Origin: BOG-931 sp963761525 | GTDB taxonomy: Bacteria > Pseudomonadota > Alphaproteobacteria > Rhizobiales > Xanthobacteraceae | NCBI GenBank assembly: GCA_963761525.1 | Contig: CAVXHG010000004.1 | Coordinates: 496,001-560,000 of the forward strand | DNA: 64,000 nt | Direction of reading: 5' to 3' | Shown: piece after piece, positions 25,865-34,714 of the stretch | How the letters are laid out: the number at the start of each line of letters is the position of its first letter | How positions within the stretch are numbered: position 1 is the first letter of the stretch | Translations under genes and position numbers: made by a program | Notes under the pieces: generated by a model | Database searches by the model: none | Told to the model about the DNA's origin: nothing | The model's input: the letters and a program-made list of their open reading frames with translations, nothing else

Positions 25865-27593
25865 ATGACGGAAAGCGCTAAGTCGGCTGTTCATCCTGCC
25901 ATTGCGAACCTTACCGGAGGGGCGTCTCCCACCCTTCTTGCCCGCGCATTTCGGGATTGGGCGATGCATCTCGCCGCTTCACCAAGCAGGCAGATGGAGC
26001 TTCTCGCCAAGGGCGCCGGGAACGCGGTGCGTCTCGGTAATTACGCATGGCACTCTGCAGCGGAAGGCGAAAGTGCAGAGCCCAACGGCGCCGAACCACC
26101 GGCGAAGGACCAGCGCTTTGCCGCGGAGACGTGGCAAAAATGGCCCTTCAATCTCACGGCTCACGCATTCCTGTTGCAACAAGACTGGTGGCACGCCGCC
26201 ACGACCGGCGTTCACGGCGTTTCCCGAAAACACCAGGACACCGTGGAGTTCACGATGCGGCAGTGGCTCGACATGATCGCGCCGCCGAACCTGGTTTTTA
26301 CGAACCCGGACTTATTCTGGCGTACGATGCAAGCGGGCGGGTTCAACCTGCTGTACGGCTTCAAAAGCCTCGCTCGAGGACTGGCAACGCACCCTCGACG
26401 GCGGAAAACTCGCCGGGACGGAAAAATTCATTCCGGGTCAAAACGTGGCGGTGACACCGGGAAAGGTTGTCCATCGAAACGAGCTGATGGAACTCATCCA
26501 ATATGAGCCGTCCGCATCCGCAGTGCGGCGCGAACCGGTTCTGTTCGTGCCGCCCTGGGTCAAGAAATATTACGTCCTCGACCTGTCACCGCAGAATTCG
26601 CTGGTGAAATACCTGACCGATCAGGGTTTCACCGTCTTTATGATCTCCTGGAAAAATCCGGGGCCGGAAGATCGCGATCTGGGTCTCGAGCACTATCGGA
26701 CGCTAGGCGTCGCCGAAGCGCTTGCGGCGATAAGTGCAATCGCGCCGTTTCAGAAGGTCCATGCAGCGGGCTACTGCCTCGGCGGCACGCTGTTGTCGAT
26801 TGCCGCTGCGGCAATGGCCCGCGATGGCGAAGACCGGCTCGCTACTCTCACGCTGCTGGCAACGCAGACCGACTTTTCAGACACCGGCGAAGCGACGCTG
26901 TTCCTCGACGAGGGCGAAGCAGCATCGATCGAGGATCTTATGCGCACGCAGGGTTTTCTCGATGAGCGCGCCGCATCGGCTGCGTTCCAGATGCTGTGGT
27001 CCAAGGATCTGGCCTGGTCACGCATCATCGGTGAATACCTGCGCGGCGAACGGCCGCCGGTGACCGACCTTACGGCATGGAATGCCGACGCGCCGCGAGT
27101 GCCTTACCGCCTGCATTCCGAATGCTTGCGCGAACTCTTCCTCGGTAACGATTTGGCGGAAGACCGCTTCGTCGCCGGCAATGAGCCCGTTGCGCTCTCT
27201 GACATCCGCTTACCGGTCTTTGCGATGGGAGCCGAACACGATCACATCGTCCCGTGGCAATCGACTTACCGGATCAGCGGCCAGATTGAAGGCCCGGTGA
27301 CCTATGTGCGGTCGGGCGGCGGACACGGCACCAGCATCGTGGAACAGCCCGGTTGTGCCGATTGCGGCTACCGCATCGGCCATATCAATCACGCAGAGCC
27401 CGATCCGGAACGGTTCTTGGCCGGGTCCCAACAGAGACAAGGTTCCTGGTGGCCGGAATGGGCCGCCTGGCTCGCCAACTATTCCGGTCCAGCGGATATA
27501 TGGCAGGCGATGGGCGCGCCGCAGTCCGGCTATCCAGCGGGTGACGCCGCGCCGGGAACTTACGTTCTTGGGCCGGGAACTCTTGGGCAATGA
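25865..27593 (+). pseudogene. phaC: Class I poly(3-hydroxyalkanoate) synthase, one frameshift
   Basis: PhaC polymerises hydroxyacyl-CoA into storage granules. The N-terminal region (FAAETWQKWPFNLTAHAFLL, then DWWHAATTGVHGVSRKH and MIAPPNLVFTNPDLF) is in one frame. The catalytic domain is in the next: VLFVPPWVKKYYVLDLSPQN, the lipase-like box HAAGYCLGGTLLSIAAAAM with catalytic Cys near residue 304, Asp in GAEHDHIVPW and His in SGGGHGTSIVE. Removing one C near 26373 joins FKSLVEDWQRTLDGGKLAG and gives about 575 residues, the usual class I length. No phaA, phaB or phasin gene is nearby. The break is probably sequence error. Confidence 0.88.
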
Positions 27594-27611
27594 CGCGAGC
27601 GCGGATCGGAC

Positions 27612-29114
27612 TCAAGCGAACAGAAGCGACTTGATCACGACCGGCACCACGCCGGGCGGCGCGATCAGCTCGCCGACATCGACGAAATCGAGCTCCTGCA
27701 ATTCCATGCCGTCGATGGAGACAAGCTTGCCGGGCCAATGCAGTTCGCGATGCAGCAGCCTACCGAAAGTCTTGCCGATATCGCCGTCGATCATCAGGAA
27801 CAGAAGCTTGATGCGCTCACGAAACGGCGACAGCGCGCGCACCACCCCCTCGCCGGCCGATTTCAGCCGCGAATGCTCCGGATCGCCGCGCCAGTCGAAC
27901 GCAATAGCGATGCGCTCGTGGGTATCCATGTCGATCTCATCGAGGCCGGCACGGATCGCGCTCGCAAGCTTGTCCGGATCGATATCGCCCGCAGTGTGCA
28001 GGCTGACCCGCACCACTGGGACGTTATGGACCGGTAGTACATAGGGATCGGGAAGGTAAATCGTCTTGCCGCTGACTTGCACGGTGAATTGCGATGCGCC
28101 GATCACGGTGGCGCGGATGCGCTGACCCGGATCGATCAGCGGCAGGCCGCTGCGGTTGCTCAATTCGCCGGCAAACGCGCCAGCCAGAAGCTTTGCGATG
28201 TCGCCGAACTCATTCGTCTCATGGCCGAAAATATATTCGGCAACACCACCGGAAAACGTCAGGGCAGTGGGCATCGCTGTGCGCGGCAAAGGGTCCGTCA
28301 ACAGCAGCGAATTGCCGAGCGGATCGAGCGGCGTTCCGGTGATGACATCGGCGGCGACCGTGGCGAGGCGCTGTACGATACGGCGGCGAACGACTTCATC
28401 AGCGAGAATTTGCGGCGAAATCTCCAAGCCAAGATCGTCGGCGACAAGCTGTGCCGATTGATCGATCCGGCTCCACGCGCCACTATCATCCATCGCGATC
28501 AGCCGGCCGCCGACCGCAAAAGCGCATAGCCCAAGGATCTCGCCGCGGTCGATCAGGGCGAGCTTGGTGGTACCGCCGCCGATATCGACGTGCAGCAGGC
28601 AGGTGTCGCGCGCTTTCGAAAGCGCCACCGCGCCGGATCCATGCGCCGCGAGCCGCGCCTCAAGTTTGTGACCTGCGGTGGCGCAGACAAACTTGCCGGC
28701 CTGCTCAGCGAACAGTTCGTCAATGGCCCGCGCATTTTTACGCTTGATGGCCTCGCCTGTAAGGATCACGGCGCCGGAATCAATCTCGGATTGCGCAAAA
28801 CCGGCATCGCCATAGCAGCGGACGATAAAATCACCGAGCGCCTGCGCGTCGATGGTGCCATCGGGCAGAAACGGCGTCAGCAAGATCGGCGAACGCCACA
28901 CCACCTCGCGGCCGATCACGACGAAACGGCTCGACAGGCCCTGCATCTGGCGCTGCAATATGACCTTGGCGAACAGCAGGTGCGAGGTCGAACTGCCAAT
29001 ATCGATGCCGACAGTCTTGAACGCGACGTTGTCCTGATCCCAGATCGTACGCGCAATCGTGGCCCGCTCGGCCGGCGTCTCGACGTGCTCGTGATTGAAA
29101 TCGGACTCGTGCAT
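27612..29114 (-). CDS. EutA-like ethanolamine ammonia-lyase reactivating factor
   Basis: This 500-residue ASKHA-fold ATPase resembles EutA, which exchanges damaged cobalamin out of ethanolamine ammonia-lyase. Evidence is VGIDIGSSTSHLLFAKVILQ (phosphate 1 loop, about residues 34-54), GAVILTGEAIKRKNARAI, LLHVDIGGGTTKLALIDRGE (phosphate 2 loop, about 160-180) and TFSGGVAEYIFGHE. Length and motif order fit EutA. No eutB, eutC or cobalamin gene is in the window, so its client is not evident. It is convergent with phaC and divergent from the downstream binding-protein-like gene. It could also reactivate another B12 or radical enzyme; that is inference. Confidence 0.82.
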   Translation of the reverse strand: MHESDFNHEHVETPAERATIARTIWDQDNVAFKTVGIDIGSSTSHLLFAKVILQRQMQGLSSRFVVIGREVVWRSPILLTPFLPDGTIDAQALGDFIVRCYGDAGFAQSEIDSGAVILTGEAIKRKNARAIDELFAEQAGKFVCATAGHKLEARLAAHGSGAVALSKARDTCLLHVDIGGGTTKLALIDRGEILGLCAFAVGGRLIAMDDSGAWSRIDQSAQLVADDLGLEISPQILADEVVRRRIVQRLATVAADVITGTPLDPLGNSLLLTDPLPRTAMPTALTFSGGVAEYIFGHETNEFGDIAKLLAGAFAGELSNRSGLPLIDPGQRIRATVIGASQFTVQVSGKTIYLPDPYVLPVHNVPVVRVSLHTAGDIDPDKLASAIRAGLDEIDMDTHERIAIAFDWRGDPEHSRLKSAGEGVVRALSPFRERIKLLFLMIDGDIGKTFGRLLHRELHWPGKLVSIDGMELQELDFVDVGELIAPPGVVPVVIKSLLFA

Positions 29115-29184
29115 GTGGCACAGACAATGCCCGGCACTTCACTTCCGATCAATCAGGGATAGTCCAGGCCGACATCGGTACCTC

Positions 29185-30177
29185 ATGGCTCCCCTCTCCC
29201 TCACCTATGCAAGCTGCCGGTACGACCGGATCGAGCCGTTGCGCAGCGGCGAAGTTCGCGCCGGGGGCATCGATCTCAATGTCATGGTGTTCCCGTCCGG
29301 CCGGCAGATTTTCGACCGTATGGTGGGTGGCGAGGAATTCGATGCGTCCGAGCTTTCAGCATCCGAATTCATCGCTCACGCCGGCCGCGGCGGGAACCCG
29401 TTCGTCGCGATCCCGGTTTTTCCGTCGCGGGTGTTCCGCCACGGCTATATCTTCATCAACAAGCGCAGCGGCATACGCACGCCGAAAGACCTCGAAGGCC
29501 GAAGGGTCGGCCTGCCGCTTTACACCCAGACCGCGTCGATCTGGCTGCGCGGCCACCTGATGCATCAGTTCGGCGTGGACATTTCCACGATCCGCTGGGT
29601 GCAGGGCGCGGTCGAGAGCGTCGGCATGCACGGCAACCCGCATACACTGCCGCTGCTTCGACCGGCCGTGATCGAGCAAAACATGACCGGCCGGCCGCTC
29701 GGCGAACTTTTGGCGCACGGCGAAATTGACGCCTATCTCGGCTCGCGCAAACCGCCGAGCTTCGGCACCAATCCCGACGTGGTGCGGCTGCTGCCCGACC
29801 ACCATGCCCGCGAGCGCGAGCTGTATCAGCGCGACAGGATATTCCCGATCATGCACCTGGTCGCGATCCGACGTGCCGTCTACGAAAAGAATCCCTGGAT
29901 CGCTTCGAGCCTGTATGCCGCTTTCGTCGAAGCCAAACGGATCGCGCGAGCGCGGCTGCGTTATGCAGGCTCGCTCGCCGCAATGCTGCCGTGGCTGCAA
30001 GATGAACTTGAGGAAATCGACGAGGTGTTCGGCAGCGACCCGTTCGTCTACGGCGTCGAGCCGAACCGTCCGACGCTCGAGGCGCTCGTGCAATATATGC
30101 AAGAGCAGGACTTCATCGCCGAAACAATGCCGATCGAAGACCTGTTTGTACCATTGCCGGGCATGGTGGAAGGCTGA
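29185..30177 (+). CDS. ABC-type substrate-binding-like protein (4,5-dihydroxyphthalate decarboxylase family)
   Basis: This 330-residue protein, without a signal peptide, begins LSLTYASCRYDRIEPLRSGE. It has the type II periplasmic-binding fold of the family that includes 4,5-dihydroxyphthalate decarboxylase: DASELSASEFIAHAGRG, FRHGYIFINKRSGIRTPKDL, RVGLPLYTQTASIWLRG and a C-terminal DLFVPLPG. The lack of a secretion signal suits a cytoplasmic decarboxylase of the Pht5 type. The window also encodes a phthalate-dioxygenase-like Rieske protein 20 kb away, but linkage between them is not shown. Divergent from the EutA-like gene. Confidence 0.85.
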   Translation: MAPLSLTYASCRYDRIEPLRSGEVRAGGIDLNVMVFPSGRQIFDRMVGGEEFDASELSASEFIAHAGRGGNPFVAIPVFPSRVFRHGYIFINKRSGIRTPKDLEGRRVGLPLYTQTASIWLRGHLMHQFGVDISTIRWVQGAVESVGMHGNPHTLPLLRPAVIEQNMTGRPLGELLAHGEIDAYLGSRKPPSFGTNPDVVRLLPDHHARERELYQRDRIFPIMHLVAIRRAVYEKNPWIASSLYAAFVEAKRIARARLRYAGSLAAMLPWLQDELEEIDEVFGSDPFVYGVEPNRPTLEALVQYMQEQDFIAETMPIEDLFVPLPGMVEG

Positions 30178-30180
30178 GAG

Positions 30181-31221
30181 TTATTTGCCTTTGTCCTGCT
30201 CGAGGATACCCGCGACCATCGCGATTTCGTTGCGGGCATATTTCGGCAGGCCGCCGCTGATCGAATTGCCGGAATTGAACGAAGACTGACCGACCAGCAC
30301 CTGCGCAGGCACCATGTTGCGCAGGATCGGAACGTTTTCGTATTCGCGCTTTTTGTCGAGCAGATCGGCGCCAATGCCGATCGCCATGAAAGCCGTGACC
30401 ACGGTCTTGTTCGGATCGGACGGATGGTCCTGCAACACCGCGAAGAACTTGCCGAAACGCATCAACTCGTTGACATGGAAGATGTTCTGCTCGAACACGC
30501 CGGCGACGGGCGTGTTGAGCGCGGTCAACTGCTGCACGCCGATTTGGTCGACATCGTCGGGCGTCAACGCCGACAGCTCGCTTTCAAAGTCGATATGATC
30601 GAAAACCTTCTTGGAGCTGTCGCGTATCTTGTTCACCAGCAGGATACCGATCGGAATTTTGCCTTCCATCTTGTAGGTCGACGTGGTGCAGATCGACGTG
30701 GTGCGGCCGGTGCACCATTTGCGATCCGGATTGTCATTGCCGTCATCGCCATCGCTGCGAAGCTGCACCACCTGATCCGCGGTGATCAGGGTATGCTTGA
30801 TCGCGGGATCGATCTTCTGCAGGAACGGCAGCGTCACATAGCGGCTGAGATCGATGTTGCCCGGCGCACGGTCGAGAACGAAGCGGGCCTGCGCCACGTA
30901 CATATAAATCTTGCCGCTGGACGCATCGGCATCGCTCGCCCCGGCGCGGGGTCCTGGTTCGGTATAACCGGGGAACAGCGAAAGAAATTTCTTCTGATTG
31001 GGATGCTTGCTCGCCCAATCGCCGAACCGCGTCAGATAAGCGTCACTTTCGACTGCAGCGCCGCCGGTGTGATCGTTGAACGCAATGGTATTGGGCTTGA
31101 GCTGCGCAACATCGAGAGCGGTCGCCGACGGTACGTCTTCGATATGGAAACTCTGCGCGCTCGCTGCCGAAGCAGAGCCGAGCAAGCCCAAAAGCACAAT
31201 TGCGTGCCGCGTCAGCATCAT
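30181..31221 (-). CDS. Hypothetical secreted protein
   Basis: This protein of about 346 residues has a clear signal peptide (HAIVLLGLLGSASAASAQ). The mature part shows no recognised domain. It has an NDHTGGAAVESDAYLTRFGD region, a CTGRTTSICTTSTYKMEG patch with two cysteines that could form a disulfide, and a FESELSALTPDDVDQIGVQQ region. I chose the ATG at 31221 (MMLTRHAIV) over the TTG at 31236 because it begins just before the basic N-region. It sits downstream of the PBP gene in the same orientation, so a role at the cell surface is possible. Function unknown. Confidence 0.6.
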   Translation of the reverse strand: MMLTRHAIVLLGLLGSASAASAQSFHIEDVPSATALDVAQLKPNTIAFNDHTGGAAVESDAYLTRFGDWASKHPNQKKFLSLFPGYTEPGPRAGASDADASSGKIYMYVAQARFVLDRAPGNIDLSRYVTLPFLQKIDPAIKHTLITADQVVQLRSDGDDGNDNPDRKWCTGRTTSICTTSTYKMEGKIPIGILLVNKIRDSSKKVFDHIDFESELSALTPDDVDQIGVQQLTALNTPVAGVFEQNIFHVNELMRFGKFFAVLQDHPSDPNKTVVTAFMAIGIGADLLDKKREYENVPILRNMVPAQVLVGQSSFNSGNSISGGLPKYARNEIAMVAGILEQDKGK

Positions 31222-31253
31222 AAAATTCTTTCGCAAATATTGTTCAATCGGAA

Positions 31254-34200
31254 TTAATTATAGCGCCCGCCCCAGGTCGTACCCGGATATCGGACCGTCG
31301 GCGCAGGCTGACTGAATAACGGTAAGCCGAAAAGACCACGGCCCTGCTGTGGCTGAGGCGGCGGCGGCGCTTGTTGCCAGCCCTGGTTGGGGAAATAAGC
31401 ACGGCCGCCTTGCTCGTAGCCATACGGGTTATTGCCATACGGATTGTTCGGATCGCCCTGCTGCTGCTGGTCTTCATGCATGGCATAAACGTCGGCCTGC
31501 GAAACCAGCTGGTATTGCGTGTCCGCGACCTGACCATCAGGACTGCGCCGGAAATGCTCGATGAAGGCGCCGCCGCTGCGCTGCACCGGTGGCGGCTGCG
31601 GGCTCCCGCCGAACAGGCCGGCGAAGCCGCCATTGTCTTGTGGAGGCGGTGGACGGGCCGCACGATTCAGCAGATCGCCGCTCACATAATCGATCGGCAT
31701 ATCGACAAGCATTTGCTGCGCTTCGTGCGAGGGTCCGCTGAGCGGAGCCTTGGGCGCGATGTGATCAGCCCAGATCGTCTCGATGATCGGTTTGAAGATC
31801 GGCAGCGACACACGGGCGCCGGTTGCGTTGGAGCCAAGCGAACGGCGTTTGCCGTCACCATTGTCGTACCCGACCCACACCGCAACCGTAACGTCGTTGG
31901 TGAAGCCGATGAACCAGCCGTCCACCGCGTCCTCGGTGGTGCCGGTCTTGCCGGCGACATAAGGCGACAGTCCACCGATAGCGCGCGCGGTGCCGCGCGC
32001 CACCACGCCCTGCAACATCGTCTTGAGCTGATAGAAGCTCGCGCTGTCGGCAGCACTGATCGGCGAGAACAGCGGCACCTTGGGATATTGGTAAATCACC
32101 TTGCCGTTCTGCTCGATTGAATCGATCGCATGCGGTTGCGGCCGTACCCCTTCGTTGGCGATTGCGGCATAGAACGCAGCGAGATCGATCATCCGCACCG
32201 GCTGCGCGCCGAGTATGAACGGATAGTAGCGGACGCAGTCGCTGTAAATCTTTGCCGCCTTCGCCGTGGCGCAAACCTCATCGAGACTCTGCGCCGGATC
32301 GGAGTCGATGCCGCCGTCGAGCAGATGCGCGGTGACGATGTTCACCGAATTCTCCAGGCCGCGCCGCAGCGTCAATGCGCCGCCTAACTCATAATCGGCA
32401 TTGCGCGGAGACCAATAGTCCTGTGGGCGATCGCCGCCGCTATTGGAATTACTGATCATGAGGTCGTGGCTGATCGTGCTGTTGCCGATCGGGGGCAGTG
32501 TCAGCGGCTCATCCGGCACCAGCGTGTTCGGCTGCAAACCTTTCTGCAGCGCCGTGAGATAAGTGATCGGTTTGATCGCCGAACCCGGCTGCCGTTGCGT
32601 CTGCCAGGTACGATTAAGCTGGCTCAGCGGATAGGAAAAGCCGCCGGTCATGGCGAGGATCCGGCCGGTCTTGTTCTCCAGCACCAGCACAGCGCCCTGC
32701 ACCGTCGGCCGCACCCTAAGCTGCGCCTGCCCGACATTTATGGGCGCTCTTTGCCTTATCGGTTTCCCGGTTCTTGGATCGATCGCGGGCGGCGGTGGCG
32801 CGGCGTAGGCCGGCCCGGTCACATTGGTATAGACCACGTCGTAAAGACCGAGACCGCGCCGGGCATCAGAATTAACGCCGCTCAGCGGCATGATCCGGCC
32901 ATCGGGCAGACCAACACGCAATGTGTTGTCGCCTCTTTTGCTGTCGCCCTTCTGCACGATCACAGCGGGCGTCCAATGCACGTCGTAGAGCGGCAGGCGC
33001 AAGGCTTGCAGCGCCTGCTGCCAGGCCGGCATACCCGGCGATGCGCCGATCTTCTGGATCGCGTCGGTAAGATTGGCTTCCGGGCCGCGGAACACAGTGC
33101 GACCGGACGAAATCTCATATTCTGCCAGACCTTCTTGCAGCGCGGCCTCGGTCTCGCGCTGCAATTGCGAATTGACAGTCGAATGCACCGTGTAGGAATG
33201 CGCGGTCAGACTATCGACGCCGTCGGTCTTGGCTTCACGGCCGAGAAAATCGACCAGGCCGAAGCCGGTGTCGCGGTGCTGCATTTTGAACGCGACCAGC
33301 TTGGGCAGCGCCGCGGCATCCTGCTGCTTCTGCACGGCGTTGATGACGCCATCGTCCTGCATGCGGCCCAGCACGTAACCGAGCCGGTCTTTGGCGCGAT
33401 CCGGATGCCGGTCAGGATTGTAGAAGCTCGGCCCTCTGAGCAGTCCGGCGAGCATCGCGCCTTCGGGCAGTGTCAGGTCTTTTGCCGATTTGCCGAAATA
33501 GCTGCGCGACGCCATCTCGACGCCCCATGAGGCGCGGCCGAGATAAGCCGAGTTCAGATAGAGCTCGAGGATTTCGTTTTTGCTGAGCGTGTGTTCGAGC
33601 CGCGACGCCACGATCATCTCGCGGATCTTGCGCTCATAGCTTACGTCATCGCCGACGAGCAGGTTCTTCACCACCTGCTGGGTGATGGTCGAGCCGCCTT
33701 GCGGCCGTCCCGGCTGCGCGAGATTGCCGATGAAGGCGCGGATGATGCCGCGCTCGTCAACGCCGTGATGCTCGTAGAAGCGGCGGTCTTCGGCGGCGAT
33801 GAAAGCCTTCTGCACATAATCGGGAACGTCGGACAGCGGGACCCAGACGCGGCGATTGCCGGGCTGGAACACGTCGGCGTAGTGGGTGCCGGTTCCGTCG
33901 GTCACTTCGCTCAGGCCGGGCAGTTGTTTGCCCTTGAGCTGAGCCGGGTCGGGCAGATCGGCCGCTGCTTTGTCGTAGAAGGTGATGACATCGCCCATGT
34001 CGACCACCGGGGTATCGACCTTCTCGTTCTTGCAGAACTGGTGGTAGGCGGTGTTGAGATCGCCGAAGTTCAATCCGTGCAGCGCCTTGATGTCGGTACC
34101 CAAGGCCGCCTTCGGATCATCCATCGCGGTCGAGATCAGATCATCGAGATTGATGAACTCGATATCGAAGGCTTGCCGCATATGGGCGCAACCGTCGCGC

Positions 34201-34325
34201 AATAGCTGCACCACCTCGTCCTGGTCCTTGACCGGGTCGAACTGCGTCTTCACCGAATCCGGGTGGGTCGTGACCTGGCTGAGCGTAAGCGCAGTCGCGA
34301 AAATCTTTACGAGGATACTGTCCAT
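31254..34325 (-). CDS. Class A penicillin-binding protein (transglycosylase/transpeptidase)
   Basis: This bifunctional peptidoglycan synthase of about 1023 residues has a GT51 domain starting near residue 170, with the catalytic Glu motif AAEDRRFYEHHGVD and GGSTITQQVVKNLL. The transpeptidase domain has the nucleophile box QPGSAIKP (S-A-I-K), SVN in LRRGLENSVNIV and KTGTT in YVAGKTGTTEDAVDGW. An N-terminal extension of about 165 residues precedes GT51, and its only hydrophobic stretch is short (SILVKIFATALTLS), so anchoring is weak. The C-terminal 130 residues are Pro/Gln/Gly-rich and probably disordered. The ATG at 34325 is preferred over an upstream TTG at 34361. Confidence 0.92.
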   Translation of the reverse strand: MDSILVKIFATALTLSQVTTHPDSVKTQFDPVKDQDEVVQLLRDGCAHMRQAFDIEFINLDDLISTAMDDPKAALGTDIKALHGLNFGDLNTAYHQFCKNEKVDTPVVDMGDVITFYDKAAADLPDPAQLKGKQLPGLSEVTDGTGTHYADVFQPGNRRVWVPLSDVPDYVQKAFIAAEDRRFYEHHGVDERGIIRAFIGNLAQPGRPQGGSTITQQVVKNLLVGDDVSYERKIREMIVASRLEHTLSKNEILELYLNSAYLGRASWGVEMASRSYFGKSAKDLTLPEGAMLAGLLRGPSFYNPDRHPDRAKDRLGYVLGRMQDDGVINAVQKQQDAAALPKLVAFKMQHRDTGFGLVDFLGREAKTDGVDSLTAHSYTVHSTVNSQLQRETEAALQEGLAEYEISSGRTVFRGPEANLTDAIQKIGASPGMPAWQQALQALRLPLYDVHWTPAVIVQKGDSKRGDNTLRVGLPDGRIMPLSGVNSDARRGLGLYDVVYTNVTGPAYAAPPPPAIDPRTGKPIRQRAPINVGQAQLRVRPTVQGAVLVLENKTGRILAMTGGFSYPLSQLNRTWQTQRQPGSAIKPITYLTALQKGLQPNTLVPDEPLTLPPIGNSTISHDLMISNSNSGGDRPQDYWSPRNADYELGGALTLRRGLENSVNIVTAHLLDGGIDSDPAQSLDEVCATAKAAKIYSDCVRYYPFILGAQPVRMIDLAAFYAAIANEGVRPQPHAIDSIEQNGKVIYQYPKVPLFSPISAADSASFYQLKTMLQGVVARGTARAIGGLSPYVAGKTGTTEDAVDGWFIGFTNDVTVAVWVGYDNGDGKRRSLGSNATGARVSLPIFKPIIETIWADHIAPKAPLSGPSHEAQQMLVDMPIDYVSGDLLNRAARPPPPQDNGGFAGLFGGSPQPPPVQRSGGAFIEHFRRSPDGQVADTQYQLVSQADVYAMHEDQQQQGDPNNPYGNNPYGYEQGGRAYFPNQGWQQAPPPPQPQQGRGLFGLPLFSQPAPTVRYPGTTWGGRYN

Positions 34326-34520
34326 GGTGGACGGCGGGACAACCCGGTTCGGGGGACGCAACCTTATGGATAAGCGCGATTATACCGATCTGATCCTTAC
34401 AAAAAGACTTTTTTGCGGGGTCCTCAAGGATACTTTGGGAGTGAAATTTTGCGAAACGGCGAGAATCGGATGATCTGGCGCAACTGGGCCTTTTAAGCCG
34501 CCGGAACGAGAGGCATAGCC

Positions 34521-34712
34521 ATGCTCTGCGAAACCTGCCGATGGACCGAACGGCCGGGCTTTGTCCGCCGAGCTTCCATGTCAGCCGGGCGACAGGACCG
34601 CGATGAGCCGGTTTTCATCCCCTGCCCGGATTGCGGCGGCCAGACGGTCGCACACTGCTGCGAGGGGCTGTGCGAGCAGCCGGCACCCGATGGACCCGAG
34701 CCGGGCGTATAA
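34521..34712 (+). CDS. Small zinc-ribbon-like protein
   Basis: This 63-residue protein has cysteine pairs MLCETCRW and FIPCPDCGG followed by HCCEGLCEQP, a pattern that can bind one or two metal ions. It lies between the PBP gene (divergent) and the convergent ampG-like gene, whose stop is 3 bases away. Length, start at the first ATG and the tight C-x-x-C pattern support a real gene. No function can be given; nucleic-acid or metal binding are generic options. Confidence 0.65.
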   Translation: MLCETCRWTERPGFVRRASMSAGRQDRDEPVFIPCPDCGGQTVAHCCEGLCEQPAPDGPEPGV

Positions 34713-34714
34713 AT

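Noticed and set aside
32466..33530. Plus-strand open frame (354 codons) opposite the PBP gene
   Set aside because: The opposite strand encodes conserved GT51 and transpeptidase motifs; this frame shows only shadow composition.
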